Of a stretch of DNA of 64,000 bases, positions 17,699-26,216 are shown piece after piece. Each line of letters starts with the position of its first letter. Within the stretch, counting starts at the first letter, position 1. Source of the DNA: an uncultured Allorhizobium sp. (lineage in GTDB: Bacteria; Pseudomonadota; Alphaproteobacteria; Rhizobiales; Rhizobiaceae). The notes below the pieces were generated by a model. It worked only from the letters and a program-made list of their open reading frames with translations, searched no databases and was not told where the DNA came from. A program made the position numbers and the translations under genes. Location: the NCBI GenBank assembly GCA_958439205.1, contig OY288189.1:2309001-2373000 (forward strand), written 5' to 3'.

Positions 17699-19267
17699 TC
17701 AGTTGGTCTGCGCGGTGTTGCCGCCGATTTGTGCTGATAACTCCTGGTAGATGGCCTCTATTTGAGCCACTTCGGTAGTGGTGAGGTTGGCAAACTCATT
17801 TTCTCGCGCACGTTTTGAAAGCGTTCCCTCGTTTTGCCTCAGGAAGCGGAACAGAAGGTCGATCAGACGGTCGGGCATGTCGATCAGTAACGAGACATGT
17901 CTCTTGAATTTATCATATCCAGCCAGAAATGCAGTTTCCGTGGGCAAATCTACGTCCACCGTGCGCGCGACGCATGAAAACAGGAATTCGGCCTGCGGTG
18001 TCGCATCAAAGAAACGGTAGAAATCTGCAGTCTCGTTCAGCACATCGACATTGCCGCGCTCGGTCTCCGTCCACTGGATCAACGGCAGCAGTCGTCGGGA
18101 GTAGCTTTCCAGGGTGCGCCTATACTCGTCGATGCGATCAAGGATTGCGGCTGATACCGGAAAGACAATGCCGGGTGGGTTGAACCCTCCTGCGGCCAGA
18201 ACGTGATGGATCAGATAGCGATGAAGGCGCCCATTGCCGTCTTCGAACGGGTGGATGTAGACGAAGCCAAATGCGAGACATGCAGCTGCGATGACCGGAT
18301 CGAGTTCGGGAGCCGCTACGCGTTCGAATGCAATCAGCCCCTCCATCAGCCCCTTGAGGTCCTGATGCCTGGCACTGATATGATCGGGGATCGGCGCCCC
18401 GGTATTGCGGTCATGTTCGCCGACAAAACCGCCTTCACTGCGCAGTCCAAGTTGGACGAAACGCGCATCGCCGATAACGATGCGTTGCAAGCGTAGCAGC
18501 TCGTCCAGGGTGATTGCGCGCCTTCCTGCTTCGCCGACGACCTGGCCCCAGCGCTGGATGCGATCTTGCGGGGGGGCTTCGCCTTCAATCTCGAAGCTGG
18601 AACGGGAATCCTTCAACAGGAGGAACGCTGCCGTGCGTGCCAGCAGATCTGATGGAACATTTGCGATCATCCTGCGTGCCTGTGCGGCGAGATTGCGGTG
18701 GACGATGGCGTTCAGCTCCTGTGTCCTGAATACCATGGGACAGAATTGCGCCGTGCCTGGGAGATTGTTTCTGACGCGATGGCGCGTGGAGTTGGATCCA
18801 GTGATCGCCCATTGCTGGTCAGGGTCGACGACGAGCGCATACGTTCCGGTGACGGCATCGGGCAGGTCGAGTTGCTCCTGCAAGAGCCATTCATAGAGAA
18901 ACCAGATGCGACGTGCATAGGATCCCGTTGGGGCCGAACGCACGATTTCGGCAATGGATGAGGGGCCTGTCGCTCTAAACAGTGCTTTCAGCACCAAGAG
19001 ATCGAGGCCTTCATAGCGTAGGGCGAATGTAAGTTGAGCTCCAAGCGTGTCGGCGGGTTGATGGCGTGGGGTGAGAATTTGCCAGCCATCCGCCTCATAG
19101 ACTTTGTGCCGAGGGCCAATGGCTGCCAGTTTTCTGGGGAGTGGGACCGAGAGCTTGTAGGCCTCGATCAATGCGGCATAGCCCACGGGTATGGCGCGCT
19201 CGGGCAGCCATCGGTCGTGAAATACAGTTACAGCCTCTGAATACTGGTTCTGCAGGTCGTAGTCCAT
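17699..19267 (-). CDS. Fic-family protein with internal inhibitory motif
   Basis: 522 residues. A complete Fic catalytic motif HPFEDGNGR lies at about 339-347, the signature of enzymes that transfer AMP or other phosphate-linked groups to protein side chains. An inhibitory-helix motif of the [S/T]xxxE[G/N] type (SFEIEG, Ser224-Glu228-Gly229) precedes it, so this is a class II, self-inhibited Fic protein. About 200 N-terminal residues and about 120 C-terminal residues flank it, the latter probably winged-helix or helical. No antitoxin gene is adjacent, consistent with internal inhibition. It sits in accessory DNA between the recombinase and a broken ardC. Confidence 0.9.
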   Translation of the reverse strand: MDYDLQNQYSEAVTVFHDRWLPERAIPVGYAALIEAYKLSVPLPRKLAAIGPRHKVYEADGWQILTPRHQPADTLGAQLTFALRYEGLDLLVLKALFRATGPSSIAEIVRSAPTGSYARRIWFLYEWLLQEQLDLPDAVTGTYALVVDPDQQWAITGSNSTRHRVRNNLPGTAQFCPMVFRTQELNAIVHRNLAAQARRMIANVPSDLLARTAAFLLLKDSRSSFEIEGEAPPQDRIQRWGQVVGEAGRRAITLDELLRLQRIVIGDARFVQLGLRSEGGFVGEHDRNTGAPIPDHISARHQDLKGLMEGLIAFERVAAPELDPVIAAACLAFGFVYIHPFEDGNGRLHRYLIHHVLAAGGFNPPGIVFPVSAAILDRIDEYRRTLESYSRRLLPLIQWTETERGNVDVLNETADFYRFFDATPQAEFLFSCVARTVDVDLPTETAFLAGYDKFKRHVSLLIDMPDRLIDLLFRFLRQNEGTLSKRARENEFANLTTTEVAQIEAIYQELSAQIGGNTAQTN

Positions 19268-19588
19268 GAAATCGAGTTTTTCCGTGTGAAAACCAATTGC
19301 AGTTGGATGATCCCGTGAAAATCGATAATTTACAATGAAAAAAGATTATCCTCTCGTTGATTGTGTGAATTTGGTTTCCGTGAATTGTTAGATGGTCGAA
19401 AGGGGCTTGCGCCCCATCACCCGTCAAGACCTTGAACCCTTCGGGCAAAAGCGTCCGGGCCGTGGCTCGGGGCTCTCGGCCCCTGCGCCCGCACCACCCG
19501 GATGCTTTTGGGTCTGGACGGGTTCCCCCCTCTCTTCGCCAGAGGGGCAGATCGGTTGCATGCGCAACCCGATCAAAGGAAAAGGGAC
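19268..19588. other. Leader-like region upstream of the ardC remnant
   Basis: 321 bases without a supported gene. It contains GC-rich hairpin stretches (for example GGGGCTTGCGCCCC) and ends in an AAAGGGAC ribosome-like site before the ardC remnant. Similar leaders precede ardC genes on rhizobial plasmids and integrative elements (general knowledge). Confidence 0.4.
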
Positions 19589-19846
19589 ATGAGAAGCGAT
19601 GTTTACGCTGAAGTGACGAATAAGATCACTGCCAATCTGGGGAGGCAGGGCTGACCTGGTCGAAGCCGTGGAACGCCGGGAATACGGCAGGTCGCATAGC
19701 AAAGCTCGTGTGCCACAATGCCCTTTCTTTGGCGGCATCAATGTTCCGATGCTGTGGGCGGTGGCTTTTGACGCGGGCTATTCGTCTGCCTGCAGGATGA
19801 CATTGAAGCAGGCGCACACTTTGCCGCCTGCATGGTCTAGAGTGTG
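19589..19846 (+). pseudogene. ardC (DUF1738-type antirestriction protein) N-terminal remnant
   Basis: ATG 19589 begins MRSDVYAEVTNKITANL, matching the start of ArdC-type single-stranded-DNA-binding antirestriction proteins. The frame then stops, but other frames continue the protein in order: TWSKPWNAGNTAGRI, then GGINVPMLWAVAFDAGYSS and MTLKQA. At least two frameshifts are therefore needed, and the C-terminal zincin-like protease domain is missing. ArdC genes travel on conjugative plasmids and integrative elements and protect entering DNA from restriction, so this scar marks an earlier mobile element at this locus. Confidence 0.8.
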
Positions 19847-19849
19847 CCT

Positions 19850-20300
19850 GTGTTGTTGACGGCTGGGGAGTAGCCAGGTGCGATCCATCCGGCTGCAGTC
19901 AAGGTCGAGGAGGGTGGGCTGCGGATCGCAATTATATCTGGCGATTAATAGAGCGAAAGCGTGCGTTTAAGTTTCACACTTATAATGTAATCTAAATATT
20001 AATTGCAGCACATAATGGATTGTTTGCCTTAATTTCATGAGTATTTCATCATTTTCGATAAAATTTATTTATAGATACTTAACGCCATCTGGCAACAAGG
20101 CCAAGTGATGAATCTGATATTCAGATATAGTTGTGAAGGCGTCGGAGATAAAGGGCGCTGCCATAACAACAGGCTGACCCTCTGCACGTTAATCAGGGCA
20201 ACTCAAACCACGCTTCCAAAAAACTGTGGGACATCTGACGATCCGCTATTCAACCTCCGGTAAAGGTGTAGCGTGACAGCACGCCGCCAGAGGAGGTGAA
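19850..20300. other. AT-rich leader upstream of the first TIR-caspase operon
   Basis: About 450 bases with no supported gene. It is much richer in A and T than its surroundings, with a TATAAT at 19981-19986 and several A/T tracts to about 20070. It probably holds the promoter of the TIR operon and its composition fits foreign origin. A strong ribosome site (AGAGGAGGTGAA) precedes the GTG at 20301. Confidence 0.5.
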
Positions 20301-20750
20301 GTGATCAAGGTTTTTGTATCCCACCAGCAGGCTGATGCAGCCAAGGCTGCCGCAATAGCGGAGCGCTTACGCGATTATCATTCGATCGATACGTACCTGG
20401 ACGTGATCGACCCTTACATGGTTAGGGGGGAAGATATCGCAGACCACATGCAAAACGAGATGTCTAAGTGCACACTGCTGCTTGCTGGTGTGTCTGAAGC
20501 CACGCGTTTATCGGCGTGGGTGCCTTGGGAAATTGGCATTGCTACCGATAAAGACTTTCCATTGGCTACATATGCTGATGGTCCGTCTCTGCCGCCTGAT
20601 TTCCTTCGAGAATGGCCTTTCCTTCGCAGCACTACTGATCCGGCCGCGGTCGCAACTGCTCCAAAGGCGGCTGATCGATCATTCATCGAAAAGCGCGCAA
20701 CCTTAAACGAACGCATTGCGCGCGTGAGAGCGACGCGCCAATTGCGTTAA
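20301..20750 (+). CDS. TIR-domain protein, copy 1 of TIR-caspase operon
   Basis: 149 residues. IKVFVSHQQAD is the first beta strand and loop typical of TIR domains, and a WVPWE segment near residue 77 supplies a WxxxE arrangement like that holding the catalytic Glu of NAD-cleaving TIR domains. The C-terminus is basic and helical. Bacterial TIR proteins degrade NAD or convert it into signalling nucleotides (Thoeris and related systems). GTG start with a strong Shine-Dalgarno. First gene of an operon with a second TIR-like protein and a caspase; its paralogue lies at 33718-34110. Confidence 0.8.
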   Translation: MIKVFVSHQQADAAKAAAIAERLRDYHSIDTYLDVIDPYMVRGEDIADHMQNEMSKCTLLLAGVSEATRLSAWVPWEIGIATDKDFPLATYADGPSLPPDFLREWPFLRSTTDPAAVATAPKAADRSFIEKRATLNERIARVRATRQLR

Positions 20751-20805
20751 TCTCCGGCATAGCCTGAAACAATAGTGTAAACAACCATCATAAATGGATT
20801 TGAAA

Positions 20806-21198
20806 ATGGCAGACGAGCGGATTTTTATTAGCTTTGCGATGGAAAATAAAATCCTTCGTGACTTCCTTGTCGGGCAAAAGCGAAACGACAATATTGACAT
20901 CGACTTCACCGACTACTCCGTCAAGAAACCCTGGGACAGCAGCTGGAAGACCAATTGCCGTACCCGTATTAAAGGCTGTCATGGGGTGATCGGTATTGTT
21001 ACACTGGATACGCCTAAAGCGGATGGGCAGCTTTGGGAACTTAAATGTGCTTATGAAGAAGGGAAACCGACCCTTCTTATACATGGTTACTCCGATAACT
21101 CGAGACGGCTCAGCACAAAGCCTATCGAGATCTCTGGCAGAACGATAAAGGATTGGTCGGTAGAAAATATCTCGGCATTTCTCAAGGGCCTCAAATAA
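20806..21198 (+). CDS. ThsB/MTH538-type TIR-like protein, copy 1
   Basis: 130 residues from ATG 20806 (MADERIFISF); ATG 20794 is in frame but has no ribosome site. ERIFISFAMEN, a FLVGQ segment, TRIKGCHGVIGIVT and a WELKCA segment follow the layout of the MTH538 (DUF1863) TIR-like family, to which Thoeris ThsB belongs. The Glu of WELKCA is the candidate catalytic Glu. The paralogue at 34164-34553 shares FISF, FLVGQ, W-K--ARTRI and AEL--A. Its stop codon overlaps the caspase start (TAATG), giving translational coupling. Confidence 0.82.
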   Translation: MADERIFISFAMENKILRDFLVGQKRNDNIDIDFTDYSVKKPWDSSWKTNCRTRIKGCHGVIGIVTLDTPKADGQLWELKCAYEEGKPTLLIHGYSDNSRRLSTKPIEISGRTIKDWSVENISAFLKGLK

Positions 21199-22151
21199 TG
21201 GCGAGTGCAGCCGTCTTATTCGGCGTCAGCAAATACGACTCTTTCCGCCCCCTATATGGCTGCGAGAATGATGTTGACGCTATGGAGGCCGTGTTATCGC
21301 GCAATCACGACAACTCCCCGAATTTCGCATGTCGCAAGTTTAAATCGAGTGAGACGCCCATCACGCGCGGCTTGCTCCGCACCGAAATTGATAAACTGTT
21401 CCAGAAGCGTGATTTGGATATCGCGCTCTTCTATTTTGCTGGCCACGGAGCGAACTCAGAAAGTGGCTCTTTCCTAGTAAGCCAGGATGGATCACCAGGG
21501 GATGAAGGTTTGTTGATGGCGGAGCTTGTGTCTAAAGCAAGCAAATCCCCTGCACGTGAGAAGATTGTTATTTTAGATTGCTGCCACGCCGGAGCCCTCG
21601 ATCAACTGTATAACTCGATTTCAACCGTATCCCTCGGAATTGGTGTCTCCGTCCTAGCAGCCTGCCGGGATAACGAAACTTCGGAAGAGAGAAACCGACG
21701 AGGGATTTTTACAACTACAATTATTGATGCTCTCAATGGCGGTGCAGCAGACGTGGTTGGCAATGTAACCGTGGCTAGCGCATACGCCTACCTCGATGAA
21801 GTTTTCACGGTATTCGAGCAAAGGCCTATCCTGAAGGCCAATGTTGAGAAGCTTGTATCAATTCGGCGGGCAGAAGCGGCTGTTTCATATGAAAAATTGC
21901 GGAAGCTTACCGCGTATTTTCCACATCCTGATTATGAATTTCCACTCGATCCGTCATTTGAGCCAGCTGCAGAACCTAACAGTCCAGAAAATGAAGCTAT
22001 CTTCGGTGACCTCCAACGTCTCCGTGGGGCGCGGCTCCTAACGCCCATCGGCACGGAGCATATGTATTATGCCGCGATGGAGAGCAGAGCGTGCAAGCTA
22101 ACGCCACTTGGCAAATTTTACTGGCAGAAGGTTGCGAAAGGTAAGTTATGA
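21198..22151 (+). CDS. Caspase-like (C14) protease, copy 1
   Basis: 317 residues. The caspase fold is seen in the GVSKYDS first strand, the catalytic His83 in FYFAGHGA and the catalytic Cys129 in VILDCCHAG. After the protease core there is a module of about 90 residues ending PIGTEHMYYAAMESRACKLT that is closely matched in the caspase at 35171 and is probably a shared regulatory or signal-binding domain. In TIR-caspase defence systems the protease is the effector activated by the TIR product (established for related systems). ATG 21198 overlaps the preceding stop; the next, broken, gene starts at ATGA 22148. Confidence 0.88.
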   Translation: MASAAVLFGVSKYDSFRPLYGCENDVDAMEAVLSRNHDNSPNFACRKFKSSETPITRGLLRTEIDKLFQKRDLDIALFYFAGHGANSESGSFLVSQDGSPGDEGLLMAELVSKASKSPAREKIVILDCCHAGALDQLYNSISTVSLGIGVSVLAACRDNETSEERNRRGIFTTTIIDALNGGAADVVGNVTVASAYAYLDEVFTVFEQRPILKANVEKLVSIRRAEAAVSYEKLRKLTAYFPHPDYEFPLDPSFEPAAEPNSPENEAIFGDLQRLRGARLLTPIGTEHMYYAAMESRACKLTPLGKFYWQKVAKGKL

Positions 22152-22625
22152 TTTATGGGATTTCAGGGCATCAAGATATGCCGGGCATTGATTAGGGCTG
22201 GGTTCGGTGAGCGATTGATGTTGAAGTGCGGGCAGACAAGGGACCATTGTAGGTCTTTCATCGCTAGCTGCTGGCGCCGATCAGGTTTTTGCTCAGGCAA
22301 TAATAGACTATGGAGCAGAGTTGATCGCCGTGATCCCAAAAGTTGATTATGAAAAGCATTTCGTCGGTGCAGGGCCTCGAAATCTCTCAGAGGTCATTAT
22401 AGCGATTGTCAGTGGTTAATCAGGATGTTGAGAATGACGAAGAGGCGTTTCTAAACGCCGGCCTGTATATTGCCAAAGAACGCGGGGATACTGATAGCGG
22501 TTTGGAACGGCAAGCCTTCGAAGGGTAAGGGTGGGACAGCCGACATTGTCGAGTTAATACGCTCACAAGGAAGGCCATGGATTCATATGAATCCAATAGC
22601 GAAGACCAGCCAACGCTTTGAGTAA
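22148..22625 (+). pseudogene. SLOG-domain protein, decayed
   Basis: Overlaps the caspase stop as ATGA and starts MIYGISGHQDMPG, then breaks. Pieces of one protein follow in different frames: GLSSLAAGADQVFAQAI and AELIAVIPKVDYEKHF, then EAFLNAGLYIAKE, then IAVWNGKPSKGKGGTADIVE. These are the ordered motifs of SLOG/YpsA-like nucleotide-binding proteins (GLSSLAAGAD and the GGTADIV loop). At least three lesions are needed. SLOG proteins are proposed sensors or processors of nucleotide signals in TIR-containing conflict systems, so this was probably part of operon 1. Confidence 0.75.
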
Positions 22626-23020
22626 GGGAGCCGGTCCAGAATACTCTTTTACTGGACAGTTAGAACCTCCGCTTATCGCCTTATATACGCAGGCGACCTC
22701 TGCTCGCTGGAAACGCCCATGCCTGTGTTTCGGCGTGCAAAATTGACCCCATTAGCGGGGTAAGGGGGTCAAGTTTGCGTGCCGATTGACAGCCCATGCC
22801 TTGCGTCCCGTCGCTGCAGGCGAGGCTCGCAAACAGTTCCTGGCGCACTAGCGTGTCTCGCGCCGGCGGATCGTTTGGTGCTCAGCTCCGAGAGATACGA
22901 CAGGGAGGTTTCAAGTGAAAGACGCGAGAAGCATGCCAAATTTGAGTTGTTGGTAGAGCACGCATGTGAAAGGAATGAGGCGCTAGCCCTTACGAGGTTT
23001 TCGACCGGTTCACTTGACAC
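22626..23020. other. Intergenic region with insertion-element ends
   Basis: No supported gene. It contains the inverted repeat at 22732-22783 listed separately. A short open frame to 23036 has no recognisable family, although its last 50 residues are hydrophilic and could be a gene scrap. Confidence 0.4.
22732..22783. repeat. Inverted repeat resembling insertion-sequence ends
   Basis: GGCGTGCAAAATTGACCCC (22732-22750) and GGGGTCAAGTTTGCGTGCC (22765-22783) are inverted copies matching at about 16 of 19 positions, with 14 bases between. The TTGACCCC and GGCGTGCAAA features recall IS21-family termini. With no transposase between them this may be two ends left after deletion, or a small non-autonomous element. 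Confidence 0.55.
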
Positions 23021-23932
23021 CTATTTCTCGCAATAGACCAGTTTATCGATGAAGACTGATCGCCTCTTTTCTTGCTGATATTCCTCGCCGAACGCCGCAT
23101 ATTCGGGGATATCTGAAAGCCGGGCTTCAATCTCATCTTCCGTCAAACCATATAGGTCGTTGGTGATCCACGGGCCCTGTTCCACGCGGAACTCGATGAT
23201 CCGTGACAGTAAATATCTCCCGCGGAATACGACGAGATTAAGCGTGCTTTCTCGAATTGACTGCTCGTACATAGGAAAGAGGTTCGGATTCCAGGGGGAT
23301 GGGGGTCGGCGCTCATCAACGGCTTCCAACGTTGGATCCCAGATTACTCGCGGGCCTACGTAAAGGATGGCTTCGTACCCGCCACGTGAAGCCCAATGCC
23401 CGATCCTATCAGTAAGTATCGTTCCGCCTGTAACTTCCTCAACCAATTCCTCTGCGATGAATGCTTCGGAAAAATCTGGGTTTTCGACGACCGCGTTGAA
23501 CGCCTGTCGTCTACCTTTTTCCGTCGACAAATCCAGCACCTTCGCGAAGCACGCCTTGATCTCTAGAAATTCTGATGAGGCAAAGTCCACACCATAGTGT
23601 GTGGCTTCCGATGTCGCTACTTGCTCCGATAGTGAAAAGAAGTGGCCGCAATTGTGAGCCGGACCTGCAAATCGGCTCTGAGCCGCCCATTTGCGGTCGT
23701 CATCGACAAAACTCTGCCATATAGGAACGAGGGGCGGAGCAAGCGCCCGTTCGTGCCAACGGCAAAAAGTGCCAGAGATGGACCTCGATTCCTGCAGTTC
23801 AGCTCCGGTGTCCACAACTTCAAAGTCAGGAATAAACCTCACCTGCGCGGGCTCGAAATTAACAGACAGGCTGAGCAAGTCCTTATCAACCAAATCCTTC
23901 AGCGCAAACATATGCCGAAACCAGCCAAACAT
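23021..23932 (-). CDS. RES-domain-like protein (possible NAD-degrading enzyme)
   Basis: 303 residues from ATG 23932, preceded by GAGGGG. The central part follows the RES pattern: HFFSLSEQVATSEATHYG (strand and helix with a Glu), FLEIKACFAKVLDLST, and a C-terminal GGYEAILYVGPR and NLVVFRG. RES proteins (toxin half of RES-Xre pairs) phosphorolyse or hydrolyse NAD. No Xre-type antitoxin gene is next to it, and the first 100 residues have no recognised domain. The match is by motif order only and could be wrong. It is 263 bases downstream of the metallophosphoesterase on the same strand. Confidence 0.5.
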   Translation of the reverse strand: MFGWFRHMFALKDLVDKDLLSLSVNFEPAQVRFIPDFEVVDTGAELQESRSISGTFCRWHERALAPPLVPIWQSFVDDDRKWAAQSRFAGPAHNCGHFFSLSEQVATSEATHYGVDFASSEFLEIKACFAKVLDLSTEKGRRQAFNAVVENPDFSEAFIAEELVEEVTGGTILTDRIGHWASRGGYEAILYVGPRVIWDPTLEAVDERRPPSPWNPNLFPMYEQSIRESTLNLVVFRGRYLLSRIIEFRVEQGPWITNDLYGLTEDEIEARLSDIPEYAAFGEEYQQEKRRSVFIDKLVYCEK

Positions 23933-24194
23933 TATTGCCCCCTCAAATGACGATTGCCCTGGCTCAGGTGTCGGACGTTCGCCTGAGATTGGCGGAGGTG
24001 AATTGGGATATGATCCGTCGTGCGGATCGGGGTGTTGGCTCTTATCCGAGGGATTGCCGTGAAACACCGACACTCAAGGCGCTGCGCCGCCTGCACGTAG
24101 CGTCGATGGAAAAGCCACCGCTCGGGCCAATAGTAAAGCTCGCGCCAACCACCTCAAATCCTTTGGGTATGGCCCTGAGTAAAGCTAATGCACT

Positions 24195-25550
24195 CTAATC
24201 CAGCGCCTCCGCAAAAACGGTTCTTTGGCCTCTCGATCCAACGTCGAAATACTCTGCGCGGCAAATCGGACCTTCGATCGAAAGTAGGGCATATCCGTGG
24301 TTCCACAGCTTGATCCCGGTCCCCATTCGCGTCCCGTGGATCAAGGCTGGTATGTCGTCAAGACCGGCCACGACGCTGTAGACATCATCAGTACTCGAAA
24401 CAGGAATCGCACCATGCCCGATGCACCGACCGCGCTGAATTCCCCTGAATGGGTGGTAGATGCTCAAGGTGTGCTCATGGCCCCAGAACCATGCTGATAT
24501 CTTCCCGAGCGCTGCCATCGATTCAAAGGCCTTCATAAGATGTGGATTGGCAGCGGTTTTTTCCCCTTTTGGTGAAGCCGGTCCGATCTGCGCAAAGGCT
24601 GAAAACGGTTGGTGATGTGATAGAAGAATTGTCTTCCCACTGAACTCTCGGACCCGATCACAATGCCAAGCCAGCTCGTCATCCTCGATCCGCGTCAAAG
24701 CATCCGAGACTGCATAAGGGCTGATGTCGTGGAAACCTGTATCCATTCCAAGGATCTGCCAAGCCTCGTCCTCGGACCTTAGGCAAAAAAAACTACCTCG
24801 CTGGGCAATTGGCTCCGGGTTTAACTGTTTTATCAGCTCGTAGAAGCCCAACCCACCGCAGTACATGTCGTGATTGCCGGGTATTACATAGACCGGTTTT
24901 GGCTGGCCTTTGCGATAGAGCTTTTCCACCGGTTCGAGAAAGTTGGCGCGGCATTCTTCTGTTGTGCCGGAATAATAGATGTCGCCAAGATGCAGCAGGA
25001 TCGTCGGATCGTGCTTGGAGATATCGATCAAAACTTCCTGCGCGGGTCCGGCGCCGGTACCCCAGTCAGCTAATAGTCCAATCGTGGCACCTGATGGAAT
25101 TGCAATAACTTGCGGACCGACTTCCGCTGCTCGGACATAAGGTATGGCTGCTTTGTCACCGGAAATGCCGAAATAACGGTGGTATTCTTTGAGCGTGGAT
25201 AGCCATGCGGCGTCGCAGGTGCTTCCCACATACTCAGCTTCTACCAAGGAGAGGCCGGTGACATCGCCCAGAGCTGCGGATTTCACGTACCGCCAAGCCA
25301 ATTCAGCGCAAACGGAAGCTGTTTGACCTCGAGACAATCCCCGCGTCCCCGGCGATGGGGGAGCTACTGATAGTCCGACCTCCCTTCGAGCGATTTGAAC
25401 TGCGATCCGAGGCAACTGAGACTCGGCTGAACGCTGCAGCCTGCGGCTTCGTATTGTGCTTGAGTCATCGATCCGGCTCGCCACCTCCGAGACGATGGAC
25501 TGAAATACGGAAAGGAGCGGATCTCGAAAAGTTTCAGTATCAACGCTCAC
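24195..25550 (-). CDS. Metallophosphoesterase with helical N-terminal extension
   Basis: 451 residues. Calcineurin-type dimetal motifs occur in order: LLADWG, LHLGDIYYSG, VIPGNHD, LLSHHQ and GHEH. These coordinate two metal ions for hydrolysing phosphodiesters, nucleotides or phosphoproteins. The first about 160 residues are helical and unlike the catalytic domain; helical extensions of this sort in defence islands can be adaptor domains (inference). No signal peptide, so it is cytoplasmic. The following gene on the strand is the RES-like protein. The function in the island is unknown. Confidence 0.82.
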   Translation of the reverse strand: MSVDTETFRDPLLSVFQSIVSEVASRIDDSSTIRSRRLQRSAESQLPRIAVQIARREVGLSVAPPSPGTRGLSRGQTASVCAELAWRYVKSAALGDVTGLSLVEAEYVGSTCDAAWLSTLKEYHRYFGISGDKAAIPYVRAAEVGPQVIAIPSGATIGLLADWGTGAGPAQEVLIDISKHDPTILLHLGDIYYSGTTEECRANFLEPVEKLYRKGQPKPVYVIPGNHDMYCGGLGFYELIKQLNPEPIAQRGSFFCLRSEDEAWQILGMDTGFHDISPYAVSDALTRIEDDELAWHCDRVREFSGKTILLSHHQPFSAFAQIGPASPKGEKTAANPHLMKAFESMAALGKISAWFWGHEHTLSIYHPFRGIQRGRCIGHGAIPVSSTDDVYSVVAGLDDIPALIHGTRMGTGIKLWNHGYALLSIEGPICRAEYFDVGSRGQRTVFAEALD

Positions 25551-25886
25551 GAATCGCCACCATTCTCGTCGAGCCGGCGCTCAACGACGGGAAGGTATTG
25601 CATGACTTGATCTCAGTCACTGTCCTTTTCCTCCTCTGTCGGGATTTAAGGGTGAGCCCATCTGGTTCTCACATTTTTGCCAATGGGACAATCCATCGTG
25701 CTCAAATCGAAGCCAGCGCTTCTATTAGTTCCACCCGGTTTCACATTGGTAAGATGGTGCTGCCCTTCGTTCCATGATCTCACAGATTATCGATGAAGGC
25801 TCATATTGTTGTCGCTCCACGTGACTGTTGTTATCCCAGCAATGGTCGAGGAGAGCCGAAAATGCCCACATCCCCTGAACTTGCTT
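25551..25886. other. 336-base region with no recognised gene
   Basis: Lies upstream of the metallophosphoesterase on its 5' side and contains its likely promoter. Nothing else was recognised. Confidence 0.4.
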
Positions 25887-26216
25887 CTACTCTTCCTTGG
25901 CGCACTGGATCTCCCACTTTTGACCGCTCGGCTTGACCGAATTCTTGGTCACAAGGAGGTCTTGGGACCTTTCGATCCAAGCGCGCACGCGATCCTTCCA
26001 ATCCTTGTCCTATGGTTCTTTGAGTGACATATCTATAAATTCCAAAATTCTCGGGCGTGCAGACTCTGCCCCCTTGAGGAAGTCGCGCTGACGCTCATCT
26101 TCTACGCAACGCGATGACAGTACCTTCTTCTGGTTGCGCGGTCGTAATTCGAGTAAGTTGCTGAGAAAACGCTCAGAATCGACGTTTGACCAACGCGGAT
26201 AACATGACTGAAACAA
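25887..26216 (-). pseudogene. Small hypothetical gene with in-frame amber stop
   Basis: From ATG 26216 the frame reads 68 residues to MSLKEP and then TAG. It continues in the same frame as DKDWKDRVRAWIERS through CAKEE to another stop at 25887, with a composition like real protein on both sides. The 110-codon frame is therefore probably a gene with one nonsense change, or a shorter gene plus chance. The family is not recognised. Its start overlaps that of the divergent caspase gene at 26204. Confidence 0.4.
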
